Assembly: GCA_030848705.1 (NCBI GenBank)
Contig: CM061238.1
Span: 58,443,133 to 58,507,132, forward strand
DNA from: Heracleum sosnowskyi
Lineage: Eukaryota > Streptophyta > Magnoliopsida > Apiales > Apiaceae
Length of the DNA stretch: 64,000 nucleotides
Reading direction: 5' to 3'
The notes under the pieces are model-generated. The model did not search any database. It had not been told where the DNA came from and worked only from the letters and a program-made list of their open reading frames with translations. The first letter of the stretch is position 1. Each line of letters opens with the position of its first letter. The position numbers and the translations under genes are program-made. This document shows positions 45,571 through 56,800 of this stretch, piece by piece.

Positions 45571-46110
45571 TTGCAGCCCCCTAGCTCTAGCTCAGAGTCA
45601 GATCCGTCAAAAGACCCGACAGAGGAGATAAATATACTAGATACTAGAGCAGGACCGTCGAGACCGTCACGACAGGCACGACACCAGTCGAGGCAGCCAG
45701 TAGTTAGGAGGGACCAGATACCTTGTCATGTTCCACTCCGACGAGTAGCCCCAGCAACATTTTCTCAGGCATCAGTTTCTGGACCTAGGTATCAGCTTTG
45801 TGATCTACCAGTTCCACATCATGAGTATCAGAGGGTGAGTAGGGAGAGAGAGTACTTCTGTAGCCAGATATTAGAGATGAGGAAGATTCATTCGGCAGAG
45901 GCAGCGATAGTCCGAGAGAGGGACAGACTCAGAGTTCATGTAGGAGATATTCAGATGAGACTTAGAGTTACGAGGACATTGGTTGAGACTCGACTGCATG
46001 GTTTAGCTTCTAGCCGAGAGGGAGAGACAATACCAGGGATGAGAGAGATTTTGGATTACACTATGAGAGAGATTGCAGAGATTGCAGGACCACCGTTATG
46101 GCAGACATGA
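45571..46110 (+). CDS. Extra ORF in the leader of element G, 179 aa, unknown
   Basis: An intact frame upstream of gag, starting MQPPSSSSESDPSKD. The first 60 residues are Ser/Arg/Pro-rich (RPSRQARHQSRQPVVRRDQ). The rest is charged and probably helical (EYFCSQILEMRKIHSAEAAI, then ERDRLRVHVGD). A pyrimidine-free ATTGCAG just before codon 2 could be a splice acceptor. No domain is recognised. Its openness in an element whose gag carries two stops is notable. It may be a regulatory or accessory ORF, or chance. Confidence 0.45.
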   Translation: MQPPSSSSESDPSKDPTEEINILDTRAGPSRPSRQARHQSRQPVVRRDQIPCHVPLRRVAPATFSQASVSGPRYQLCDLPVPHHEYQRVSREREYFCSQILEMRKIHSAEAAIVRERDRLRVHVGDIQMRLRVTRTLVETRLHGLASSREGETIPGMREILDYTMREIAEIAGPPLWQT

Positions 46111-46167
46111 GCAGGTGATTTGTGAGCAGGATAGGAGAAGTCAGATCTGGTATGGTACATGGATTAA

Positions 46168-47421
46168 TGTTAGGCTCAAGACATGTCTGAATACCACTAT
46201 TAACAAGCCTACACTATGTGACTATGTCACACTACATGACCTAGTGATTTCTATCACTGGGATAGAGTATAGGTCTCTAAATGTACTTGTCTTGTTCTCA
46301 TGAACAATAGCTTTATCATGTATGCTCAGATTTATAATGAGCTTAGTAAAGTTTCTTGCATCTAGATTGTATATATAGGCCATTGAATAATTATCCTGGT
46401 AGAAGTTCAGAAGTGTTCATGCAGCAGGATAGAGTTGAATAAGGCTATGAAGAAATAAGTTGCAGGAATTTGTCTAAGGCATTATATAGCAAAGTCAAAA
46501 GAAAGCTATGTCGTGAAGTCACCAATATCCATGTCGTGAAGTACTATATCGCATAGTCCATTTTGTACTATGTCGAGAAGTCCTCAAGACACATGTCGTG
46601 AAGTGTTGAAGTCAGCAAAGTCAAAAGAGCCTAGATCGTGAAGTCCTCAGAAGCCTTATGTCGCATAGTCATCAAATGACCTATGTCGCATAGTCATCAA
46701 ATGACCTATGTCGCATAGTCATCAAATGACCTATGTCGCAAAGTCTTCAAAGGCTATATCGCGTAGTCCTCACAAGGGAGATCGCGAAGTCAGGGATAAA
46801 GTGGAGTTCACGATATCAACACTTAGCCGTTTATAACAAGACAAATCAAGGTACAGAACCAAGAATCAAAGGAGACAAATACTGAAGCATTTGTTCTGGC
46901 AAGGTGGTCCAAAGAACAGATGGCAAATCTACATCTAAACTTGGAGAGAAAGATAAGAGACAAGCAGCTACAGAAACGGGAAAGACTCCGAAAAGCAGGT
47001 GGTCCTTCCTGACACAGTGAACTTCTTATGGCAGGACAAGTTGGACTTTCAGAAGGGGTAGCTGTGTAATATTGTGTGTGCCTAGTTTGTATAGGTGAAT
47101 ATATATATCGTGCACACACAACTGTAAGCTGTAAGAGAGATACACATAGTTATTTGCTAAGCTCTTTTCTCTGTAAGCAAGCAAGTTCAAACTGTTCTTG
47201 TTTAGAAGCCAGAAATTCGATTGTGAATTTCCTGGAAAGCTGTAGTATTTAATTTGCTTATACAAAGTAGATTAAAGTGATTGTGTGTGTTATTTACTTT
47301 CTGCATATTACATATCATAATCACATACAGTTGTTTACTTAGGTTTCAAGAATCGAAAAATATATCAAACTATCCATTCACCCCCCCTCTGTCTAGTTTC
47401 TAGTAGTATTCATTTCTAACA
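46168..47421 (+). repeat. 5' LTR of element F (1254 bp)
   Basis: TGTTAGGCTC to TTTCTAACA, with a C-run (ATTCACCCCCCC) 50 bases before the end. Possible TATA element TGTATATATAGG at about 46367. Confidence 0.95.
46656..46730 (+). repeat. 25-bp tandem repeats in the 5' LTR of F (three units)
   Basis: Each unit contains the palindrome CTATGTCGCATAG and then TCATCAAATGAC. The 3' LTR has four units (59361-59460). Variant copies of the core (TATATCGCGTAGTC, ATGTCGTGAAGTC) extend over about 46508-46795. Confidence 0.9.
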
Positions 47422-47422
47422 A

Positions 47423-47435
47423 GCGGTATCAGAGC
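47423..47435 (+). other. Primer binding site of element F
   Basis: GCGGTATCAGAGC, one base from the LTR. It matches the initiator methionine tRNA complement except for its first bases. Confidence 0.85.
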
Positions 47436-47471
47436 GTAGGCTGTTAACGTACAAACAGGAAAAGATCAAGA

Positions 47472-49937
47472 ATGAGTTCACAGAAACTAAGCAGTATCAA
47501 GATTCCTCCCTTTAACAAGGAGCACTACAGTTTATGGAAGAAAAAGATGTTGCTTTTCATCAAAGCTTCTAACCCCATGTATTTAGATATTCTAAAGCAT
47601 GGTCCCTTCATTCCAATGATCGAGATTGGTGAAACAACCAATGGCACTGAGATTGTACCAGCAAAACATGTGCCCAAAGATCCGTTAAAATACACTGATC
47701 CTGAAAAGGAAAAAGTAGCATTGGATGGACATCTTCAACTTATCATTTGTGAATCTATGGACTTCAACATGTATGGCACTGTTGCTCATTGTACTAGTGC
47801 CAAGAAGATGTGGGATCTTATAGAAGTGCTCTGTGAAGGAACTACTGAAGTAAGAAAGAACAAGAAGCAGATTCTTGTTTCACAATATGAAGCCTTCATG
47901 GCTCAGCCAAAAGAGGGAATCACAGAAGTGTTTGAGAGATTCAACAAGCTGATAAACGAGCTCAAACTCTATGACAAACACTATGAAACAGAAGAGCTCA
48001 ATATGAAGTTTCTACTAACTCTGTCAGATCACTTGGAACCAAGAATCTCTTCCCTTAAAGAAAGAGATCTGACAAAGATTGGTTTTGATGTGTTGTATGG
48101 TGTTTTAAAGACATATGAGTTAGAGCTGTTTCAAAAGAGATCTATTCAAGCAAAGCAAGGATTAGTGGCTAATACCTCCTGTGCACTTATTGCTGACAAC
48201 CTAAGTCAAAGAATGGACTCTCTTAAAATCAGTCAGGTCAAGATTGAGGAACTGGAAGTTGAAGACACTGGTGATGAAACTCAGGTTGTGTATGATTTAC
48301 CTGAAGAGGATGAGTTCTACAGTATAGATGAGCTGGACAAAATGGAAAACAAATCTTTTGCTTATATGGCTAGGAGGTATCCTAACATAAGGTTTAAAAG
48401 AAAGCAGCCATTTAGGTCCAAGTTCAATAATGGAAACACTGGTGGATCTAGTGGCTCAAACACCTTCAATAAAGGAAAAGGGATTGCTGGTGCTGCTAAA
48501 GGTGGATACAAGACAGGAAGTGTGGATAGGACCAAAATAAGGTGTTATAACTGCAATGAACTTGGGCATTTTGCCACTGAGTGCAAAAAGCCTAAACAAG
48601 TCAAGAAGGACAAAGCATACTTAGAGCTTGAATCTAAGTATGAGGCTCTACTCAAGAAACAACAGGGCAAAGCTTTTATTGCTGAGGGAAAATGCTGGGA
48701 TGACTCTGATGAAGAAGAAGAACAAGAGTACTCAAACTATGCCTTGATGGCATTTTCTGATGAAGGTGATTCAAGTCAGGTACCTATTCTTACTTCTCTT
48801 GATATGACTCCCCTTCAATATAAGCAAACTGTTGAAGATATGAGCACTGAGATGTTTAATATTCATACTAGCATGTTAGTAGCTAATGAAGAAATTGACA
48901 GACTAACTGCTAAGAATGTTGAGCTTACAGAAAAGAATGAGCAACTTGAGTTAATGGTTGTGAACCTGGATGGTTTGAAAAAGGAGGTTGAGTATCTTAA
49001 AAACAAAGTGATTTGTGCTGAGCAGATAGAGAATGCCCTTAGAGAACAAATTGCTGAAACTGAACTGAAACTAAGAAGCTTCAAAAACTCCTCTGAACTT
49101 ATTCAAACCTACCACAAGGAACACACTGAAGACTGCAAGGTTGGAGTTGGTTTTGACTATGATAATGACAAGGGAAGGAAGAAGGTCAAGGGCAAAGGAA
49201 AGGAAACTTTTACAAACAAAAATGCCCCAACCATACTGTCAAGTGTTGAACTGCCCATCTTCAGAAAGAGTGTTGTTGAGTTTGATGAGGAACTACTGAT
49301 CATCAAGCAACAACTACTTGAAGAAGATGAGGCTGCTAAGAACACTTCTTCCTTTCCTGAACTTGTCAATCAGAAAGAGACCAAAGACAATCTTGTCAAG
49401 AGTCCTAAAGCAAAGAAAGAAGTTGTTAAGAAAAGGAAACAAAACAGAAACGGTAAAGTTGGTGTTAACAAAGGAAACAACTATGCTTATGTGCCAAATG
49501 CTCCCAGGAAACAATGTCAAAAATGCCTATCTGTTAATCATTTGACTCATAAGTGTAGTAAGCCTGAAATTGTTGAAGTTGACAACCTAAGTAACCTTTC
49601 TGCAAGCATAAATTCTAGTCATGATTCTTTCTGTGGTAAGCCAAACTGCATGACATGCTATGTGACTGTGATTGCTAACTGTTTATCTCTTAAACATAAA
49701 CTTGACTCTGCACAATCTGGTGAATCACACACACACATACATTCTCATAGGACAGGGTCCCCAATCAGGGTTGAGAGGGTGAAAACTTCATGTGAGCCTA
49801 AGAGTGTAAACTCCAAAGCCACAGAAAAAGTGAAGTCTCCTACTATGAGAAATGCAATTTATGACAGAAGAATTATTAATCAAAATGTTTCTAAATCATC
49901 TGGACCCTACCAAGTGTGGGTACCAAAAACAACTTAG
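47472..49937 (+). CDS. Gag of element F, 821 aa
   Basis: The ATG at 47472 gives MSSQKLSSIKIPPFNKEHYS, the usual start of copia Gag, with a Trp-rich N-terminal domain (YSLWKKKM, KKMWDLIEVLCEG). A CCHC zinc knuckle CYNCNELGHFATEC lies at about residue 357 and a second Cys/His cluster CQKCLSVNHLTHKC at about 681. Between them is a long acidic coiled-coil stretch (about 440-545). The protein is long for a copia Gag, as is usual in Sireviruses. It ends GPYQVWVPKTT at TAG. Pol starts 11 bases later in another frame. The ORF is intact. Confidence 0.92.
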   Translation: MSSQKLSSIKIPPFNKEHYSLWKKKMLLFIKASNPMYLDILKHGPFIPMIEIGETTNGTEIVPAKHVPKDPLKYTDPEKEKVALDGHLQLIICESMDFNMYGTVAHCTSAKKMWDLIEVLCEGTTEVRKNKKQILVSQYEAFMAQPKEGITEVFERFNKLINELKLYDKHYETEELNMKFLLTLSDHLEPRISSLKERDLTKIGFDVLYGVLKTYELELFQKRSIQAKQGLVANTSCALIADNLSQRMDSLKISQVKIEELEVEDTGDETQVVYDLPEEDEFYSIDELDKMENKSFAYMARRYPNIRFKRKQPFRSKFNNGNTGGSSGSNTFNKGKGIAGAAKGGYKTGSVDRTKIRCYNCNELGHFATECKKPKQVKKDKAYLELESKYEALLKKQQGKAFIAEGKCWDDSDEEEEQEYSNYALMAFSDEGDSSQVPILTSLDMTPLQYKQTVEDMSTEMFNIHTSMLVANEEIDRLTAKNVELTEKNEQLELMVVNLDGLKKEVEYLKNKVICAEQIENALREQIAETELKLRSFKNSSELIQTYHKEHTEDCKVGVGFDYDNDKGRKKVKGKGKETFTNKNAPTILSSVELPIFRKSVVEFDEELLIIKQQLLEEDEAAKNTSSFPELVNQKETKDNLVKSPKAKKEVVKKRKQNRNGKVGVNKGNNYAYVPNAPRKQCQKCLSVNHLTHKCSKPEIVEVDNLSNLSASINSSHDSFCGKPNCMTCYVTVIANCLSLKHKLDSAQSGESHTHIHSHRTGSPIRVERVKTSCEPKSVNSKATEKVKSPTMRNAIYDRRIINQNVSKSSGPYQVWVPKTT

Positions 49938-49948
49938 TCACTTTGTGA

Positions 49949-52900
49949 ATGCAGGGCAACAGGAATAAAAGAGTCATATGGATCTTGGACAGTGGATGCT
50001 CAAGTCACATGACTGGTGATATGGCCCTGCTATCACATTTTGAGGAAAAGGCTGGCCCATCAGTAACCTTTGGAAATGACAACATTGGTTATACAATGGG
50101 ATATGGCAGTGTTAAATCTGGAAATGTCATTATTGAAGATGTAGCATTTGTTGAAGGACTGAAGCATAATCTCTTGAGTATTGGACAGTTTACCAACAGA
50201 GGCTTCAAAGTGGAATTTGATGAAGACCATTGTTCAATCTCAAAAAGGGAAAGTGGTGAAGTTGTTCTAACTGGTGTGAAGAAAGGAAGCTTGTTTGTAG
50301 CTAATCTCAAGGCTGCAGATAAGGGAGAAATTTGTTGTTTCTACACAAAAGCCACAAATGAGGAATTCTGGCTGTGGCACAAGAAACTGTCTCACTTGAA
50401 TGTTCAGGCAATGAACTCTCTAACCAAGAGAGAACTCATCAGGGATTTGCCTGCCTTGGAGTTTGTGCAAGATGGAGCATGTGAAGCTTGTCAGAAAGGG
50501 AAGATTAAAAGATCAAGTCACAAGAACAAGTTGCTCAATACAAACTCAAAACCTCTGCAACTAATTCACATGGACTTATTTGGCCCTGTGAATGTAATGT
50601 CCCTCTCCAAAAAGAAATATGCTCTAGTGATGGTAGATGACTATTCAAGATATACTTGGGTGGAATTCCTATTCTCCAAGGATGAAGCACCCCAAGTCAT
50701 AATAGAGCATATCAAGAGAGTTGATAAAGAAGCACAAAGCACTGGTTCCTCTGTAGTTGCTTTGAGAAGTGATAATGGGACTGAGTTCAAAAATTCAACA
50801 TTGTATGAGTTTTGCAAAGATAAAGGAATTTCTCAACAATTCTCAGCTCCTAGAACACCTCAACAAAATGGAGTAGTTGAGAGAAAGAATAGAACTCTCA
50901 TTGAAGCTGCAAGGACAATGCTGCTGGATGCAAAGCTACCCACTAGCTTTTGGGCTGATGCTGTTAACACAGCATGCTATGTGCAAAATAGAACATTAAT
51001 CAATAAGAAGTCTGGCAAAACTCCTTACTCATTAATGACTGGAAAAAGAGCATCCTTCAAGCACCTGCATGTGTTTGGAAGCAAGTGCTTTGTGATGAAA
51101 GATACCTCTGAGCATGTTGGAAAATTTGATGCTAAGGCATTTGAAGGTATCTTCATTGGATACTCTCTGGAAAGGACAACATACAGAGTGTTTGTACCTG
51201 AGCAACACAAAGTCATGGAAAGCATGGATGTTACCTTTGATGACAAGAAAACTCCAGGACTGAAAACAAGTGATCAAGACAGTGTGCTATTGAGATTTGA
51301 GAATCAAGGTTATCTTGAGGATTCTGAAAGTGAAGATGAACCCCCTGTTCAAACTGTTCTAGAAAATGAAATTCTTGAAGTTGACAATCTTCTTCAAACA
51401 CCTGTGCAAGGATTCACAAACACAGGGGGAGAAGAAGAGAATGCAACTGTCAACCAAAATGAGATTGGAACAGATCAAGGAAATGAACAGGGGCACACAA
51501 GGAAATGGGACAGAGCCCACACTAGGGATCAAATCATTGGAGATCCTAGTGAGGGAGTTAGAACAAGAAGGGCAACATTAAATACATGTCTGTATAGCTG
51601 CTTTCTGTCACAAGAGGAACCTAAATTAATTGAAGAAGCTTTGAAGAATTCTGATTGGATTGTTGCCATGCAAGAAGAGTTGAATCAATTTGAGAAAAAC
51701 AAAGTATGGGAACTAGTGCCACCTCCAAAAGGAAAGAATGTTATTGACACCAAATGGGTGTTCAGAAACAAGATGGATGAAGAAGGAGTGGTAGTAAGAA
51801 ACAAAGCAAGGCTGGTTGCCAAAGGATATTGTCAGCAAGAAGGCATTGACTATGATGAGACATTTGCACCTGTAGCTAGACTGGAAGCCATAAGAATCTT
51901 CCTGGCTTTTGCAACTCACTCAGATTTTAAGGTGTATCAAATGGATGTGAAAAGTGCATTTCTTAATGGTGATCTTGCTGAAGAAGTCTATGTGTCTCAA
52001 CCACCTGGCTTTGAAAGTGAAGACTTCCCAAACTTTGTGTATAGACTGCTCAAGGCGCTCTATGGACTCAAACAGGCACCAAGAGCCTGGTATGAAACTC
52101 TATCTCAATTCCTTCTTGAGCATCAATTTACCAGGGGTACAATTGACAAAACCCTATTCTTCAAGAAGCATGGAAATGATATCATTCTTGTTCAAATCTG
52201 TGGATGATATCATCTTTGGCTCTTCAAATGAAAAACTCTGTGAAAGGTTCTCTAAGTTGATGCAAAGTAAATATGAGATGAGTATGATGGGAGAGTTAAC
52301 CTACTTCCTAGGCCTGCAAGTACATCAAAGGGAGGATGGCATCTTTATAAACCAATCTAAGTATGTCAAGGATCTTTTAAAGAAATATGGTTTAGAAGAG
52401 TCATCCCCAGCTAAAACTCCTATGTCTACTGCAATCAAGCTGGATGAAGACAAGAAAGGCAAGAGAGTTGATATCAAGGTCTATAGAGGAATGGTTGGAT
52501 CCCTACTCTATCTCACAGCTAGAAGGCCAGACATCATGTTTGCCACATGCCTTTGTGCAAGGTTCCAGTCTGATCCCAAGGAATCTCACATGATGGCCAT
52601 CAAAAGAATTTTCAAATATCTGAAGGGGACTCCTAATCTTGGGCTATGGTATCCAAAGGGCACTGGGTTCAACCTGGTTGGTTACACAGATTCTGATTAT
52701 GCTGGATGCAGAATTGACAGGAAGAGCACCTCTGGAAGCTGTCAATTCCTAGGTCAAAGGTTAGTGTCCTGGTTTAGTAAGAAACAACAGTCCACAGCAA
52801 CATCCACAGCTGAGGCTGAATATATTGCTGCTGGAAGTTGCTGTGCTCAATTGCTTTGGATTAGAAATCAACTCATGGATTATGGGCTAGTGTTAGAACA

Positions 52901-53156
52901 CATTCCTCTAATGTGTGATAATACTAGTGCAATATCCATAGTTGCCAATCCTGTTAATCATTCTACTATAAAGCACATTGAGATCAGGTACCATTTCATT
53001 AGGGAACATGCTGCAAATGGTACCATAGAAGTCTCTTATGTTCCAACTGAGAAACAACTAGCTGACATATTTACTAAACCTCTGAATGAAGCAGTCTTCA
53101 ACAGACTTGTGAGTGAAATTGGAATGTTCAATCCTTCATTCAGTTGTTCTAAGTAA
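49949..53156 (+). pseudogene. Pol of element F: protease, integrase, reverse transcriptase, RNase H, one frameshift
   Basis: First frame (49949-52207): protease DSGCSSHMTG, pre-integrase WLWHKKLSHLN with CEACQKGK, integrase triad in HMDLFGP, RSDNGTEF and PQQNGVVERKN, then reverse transcriptase (RLVAKGYCQQ, DVKSAFLNG). At about 52199 two bases are missing inside the YVDD catalytic motif, giving an immediate stop. The second frame carries on from VDDIIFGSS through RNase H (YTDSDYAGC, AEAEYIAAGS, MCDNTSAIS, ADIFTKPL) to TAA at 53156. All other catalytic motifs look intact, so this small deletion appears to be the main lesion. Confidence 0.93.
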
Positions 53157-53871
53157 ATATGCTGGTTAATAGTTGCAGCAGTAAATTTTCACTGTATTTA
53201 AATGATCTATTTGTTTGGAGTGAAAATTAGCTGAGATATGATTTATAAATATTTCAGTATTTTACTGCATATTTTTCAAAATCATATTTGTTAGTGGAGT
53301 TGTGAGCTTTTGAGACATCTCGATATAGATGATTTTCAGAGTTCACGACATAGTTCAAATTAAACAGACTTATATCGCAAACTGTTGAGATTGTGAGACT
53401 TCGCGACATAGTTCATTTCATGAGTTTGCGACATAGTTAATTTTATGACTTCGCGACTTAGAATAACTATATCGACAAGTCTCCATAGTTGACAGAATTT
53501 TGATTTAAATTAATTTTATTTCAAAATTTGATAAAAGTCTGACAAATTGCTTAAAATTCCTAAAAGAGAGCTTTAGACAGGGTATTTCTACTATATCGCA
53601 AAGTCTCCCCGATCCTTTCATTTTGAAGACTTTGCGACATAGTTCATTGTTGAGACTATGCGATATATTTTGCAAGACTTTGCGGTACAGGCTATTATTG
53701 ACTTCGCGACATACATATAGACTGTACATATTCATAACTCCATATCGCAGTGTCTCTATCATATAAATACCTTTTCTAACCGTTCACAACTTTTCATCTT
53801 GTCTATTGCTCTCAAACTCTCAAACCTAAGCACAAATTCTCTACTCTAATTTTCACTCTCTCTCTCTCGAA
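53157..53871 (+). promoter_or_regulatory. Spacer upstream of the third ORF of F, with LTR-type palindrome motif
   Basis: At least ten copies of GACTTYGCGACATAGT or its complement between about 53310 and 53755, for example ACTATATCGCAAAGTC at 53590 and GACTTTGCGACATAGT at 53628. A TATA-like ATCATATAAATACC lies at 53759-53772, about 105 bases before the ATG of the third ORF. The same core fills the LTR repeats. An internal promoter is inferred. Confidence 0.55.
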
Positions 53872-56800
53872 ATGGCACCCAAATCTCAAACTGTATCATC
53901 CTCTATCCCTTTAACAATTCCCAAAGAAACCAATCTTCTCACCATTCCCTCTGAGGCTGAGGCTAACCCAAGGTACAAGTGTTTTGTACGGTTCTTGAAC
54001 ACTTCCTACCTACGCCAAGCCCTAACCCTGAACCCTACCTTGTATGTTGATGTGTTGGAAGGATTCTGGAGAACGGCGTTGGTATCAACAATGGCTAGGG
54101 AAGATGGAACCTCATTCCAGGAGGTTAGCTGTTCAATTGGAGGCAAACACTTTCAATTTGGTGAAAGGGAAATCAATGAAGCTTTGGGGTTCAAGGTGGA
54201 AGGTCATGACCAAGAAGCTACAGATGCTCAAATCATAGAATTCATGACCTTCATTCAGTATGCTGATGAGATAGATACTGGAAAGCTGAATAAGAAGTTT
54301 GTGAGAAGGGAGTGGTCATTTCTGTTTGACGCACTCCAGAAGGTGTTTCTCTGCAGGAAGACAGGATGGGACCATATCAGTCACATTGCTGTGAAGCTAG
54401 CCTACTCCTTGGCCAACAACCAGGAGATCAATGTGGGAGCCATAATTCTCAAAGAATTGACTCAGAGGCTAGGCAGGACCATTCGTGGTAGAGGTACTGA
54501 CATCTTTTACCCTCGTTTCCTTCAAGTCATTTTAAATTTTCTTGATGCAAATGTCCATCTATTGGAGGGTATAGATAACACTAAAATGGCTTATTCCAAG
54601 TCCATGTCCAAAGTACTATTTGGTTCATTGGACACAAGGAATCAAGTGGATGTGATTCTAAGTGTGACCAAGCATATGCAGGACACATTTGAGTCTTATC
54701 CACTTGATAAGCCCATATATCATGAACTTTCCTGGACAGGGAAGGCTAAGACTGAAGGAGCTGCACAGTCTATCCTCAACCTTCCTATCCCATCCAGCAA
54801 TCCTATTGAAAACACCACTGTAGAGGATAGGCAACCAAGTGCATCAATCTCTCAAAAGGTTGATGTTACTAAAAAGAAGTCAAAGAAGAGAGCCCTAGCA
54901 GTGATAAATGACTCTGTAGAGATAGGAAGTGAGGATCCTGAGTCACCCCTTACCAGACAAAGGAAGAAGTCAAAATCTAAACCTACCACTGAATCCTCCC
55001 AACAGGATTCAGATGTGGAAAAAGGGGTACACCTACTACTGTCAATGGCCTCCCAACAGGTTATTGGCATTGAAAAGAGTAGTCTCCCCACTACAACCTG
55101 TACTGAGTCTGCACAGGATCAAGAACTCACTCTTGACCCTAGGAGTGATAAGGCTGATGACACACAGAGTGGAGAGCACATCACTGTTGAAACTCCTCCT
55201 ATTTCTCAGGGGGAGTTGCCAAAATCTAGTCTAAACCCCACTTCTCTCTCAGATTCTTCCATAAAAATGTCTTCTGAACAAGAAAGTCATTCCAATGACA
55301 ATCTTGCCTTTGATCAATCACAATTCTCTCCTGTGATTGAGCCAATTTCAAGTGACATGGTGCATGACACTATGCTCACCACCCAGGAACCACATCTAGT
55401 TGGTCAGGGAATGCATGCTGGGGCATATCCTAATGACACCAACACAAACATGGAGGATTCACCAGTTTTCACTGGAGACTCTGTGCCACATTCTCCCATC
55501 CTTAGGGATGTGGAACTGTCTTCACAGACAAATAGGGCTAATGTTGTAACACATCCCATTTCAATGGAGACAACATTAGACCCTACAGCCATTCCAAGGC
55601 TGGAGGAGACTCAAACTCTTACATCTCATGAAGTGCCTAGCACTAGCTCTCACTTGGCTCAGGCCACTATGTCAGAATGGCTGAAGCCTGTGCACCATGA
55701 CAGGCCTTCAGGATCATCATCTGTGCCTTCCAAAATGACAGAAGAAGCCATACAAGATCTCCATGTGGCACAGATTGATGAGTTCTCCAAAATAGCTCAA
55801 CATCTCCTCACCTCAAATCTTCCCAATGCTGATTATGAAGCTATCTTACTTTGCCACAAGGAGGATGTTGAAGCTCAGCAGGAGAAGATTGTGGATGCAG
55901 CTGAACCAGAGGGAAATGTGGATGCCTGGTTGGATGCTAAGAGGACTCTCAAGCTCAAGGATGCCCTAGCTTTTCTAAGAGAAGAATTCCTAACTTCTCT
56001 GGGCTCCAATGCAAAGGATCTCTCTCCTGCTGCCATCTATGATGCTGTGAATGATGTGTACAAGAACCAGCTGAAGGCTCTGCACTATCTTGGGAAAGGG
56101 CTTCAATCAGAGATTTCTTCAATCCAGGAGGAGACAGACAGATCCCTCACTAAGCTCAGGAACTCTTATCTCTCTGATTTTCCCAAGGTGGATGGTATCC
56201 TCAAAGAAGTCCAGAAAACCTCCACAAATGTATCCATGATGGATGTGACTCTTGCCATGGTCACAGACAACATCAAGAAACTGGCTTCTTCACTGGAAAC
56301 TCAAGCGAAAGCCACCATCACCTCAAATGCTATGATAAATGTCATGTGGAAAAATCAGTATGGTGACAAGTTGGTGGATGAAGTCCCTCTGTCAGACATC
56401 TCCAAATATGACTTTGCCAGGGTCAAAGATCAATCCCTAAACTCATTTAGGTCTCAACAATTATTCTCTAAGGTGGATGGCTTAGAAAAAGAAGTGGCCT
56501 CTCTCAAGGATGAAAACAGAATGCTATCTACATCCTTAAGCCAACTCAATGACAAGCTGGATGACCAAGGCAACAACACCTCAAACATCTTACTGGTGCA
56601 GCAACAAATGATGACTTCAATGATGAGATCCATGAACCTGCCTATCCCTGGTGAAGCTCAAGACTTTTTGTCTGATCCCAAGCCTAAGGGGGAGAAAGTT
56701 AAGGAGGTCATTGTGAAAAAGAAAGGGGGAGTACCTGCCAAGCAGTCAAAACTTAAGGGCAAGCTCATTGAAGAGACAATAAAGCCAATCAATCTTCCCC

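Noticed and set aside
46656..46795. CRISPR-like array of short repeats in the LTR of F
   Set aside because: Direct 25-base tandem units without variable spacers, in a plant LTR, present in both LTR copies. A tandem repeat, not CRISPR.
46823..47265. Minus-strand frames of 98 and 79 codons in both F LTRs (46823-47265, 59553-59995)
   Set aside because: Antisense to the LTR and repeated only by LTR identity. No evidence of coding.
51954..52199. Start of the second F pol frame at the ATG at 51954
   Set aside because: Up to about 52199 this frame is out of phase with reverse transcriptase; homologous residues start only at VDDIIFG. The upstream part is a shadow.
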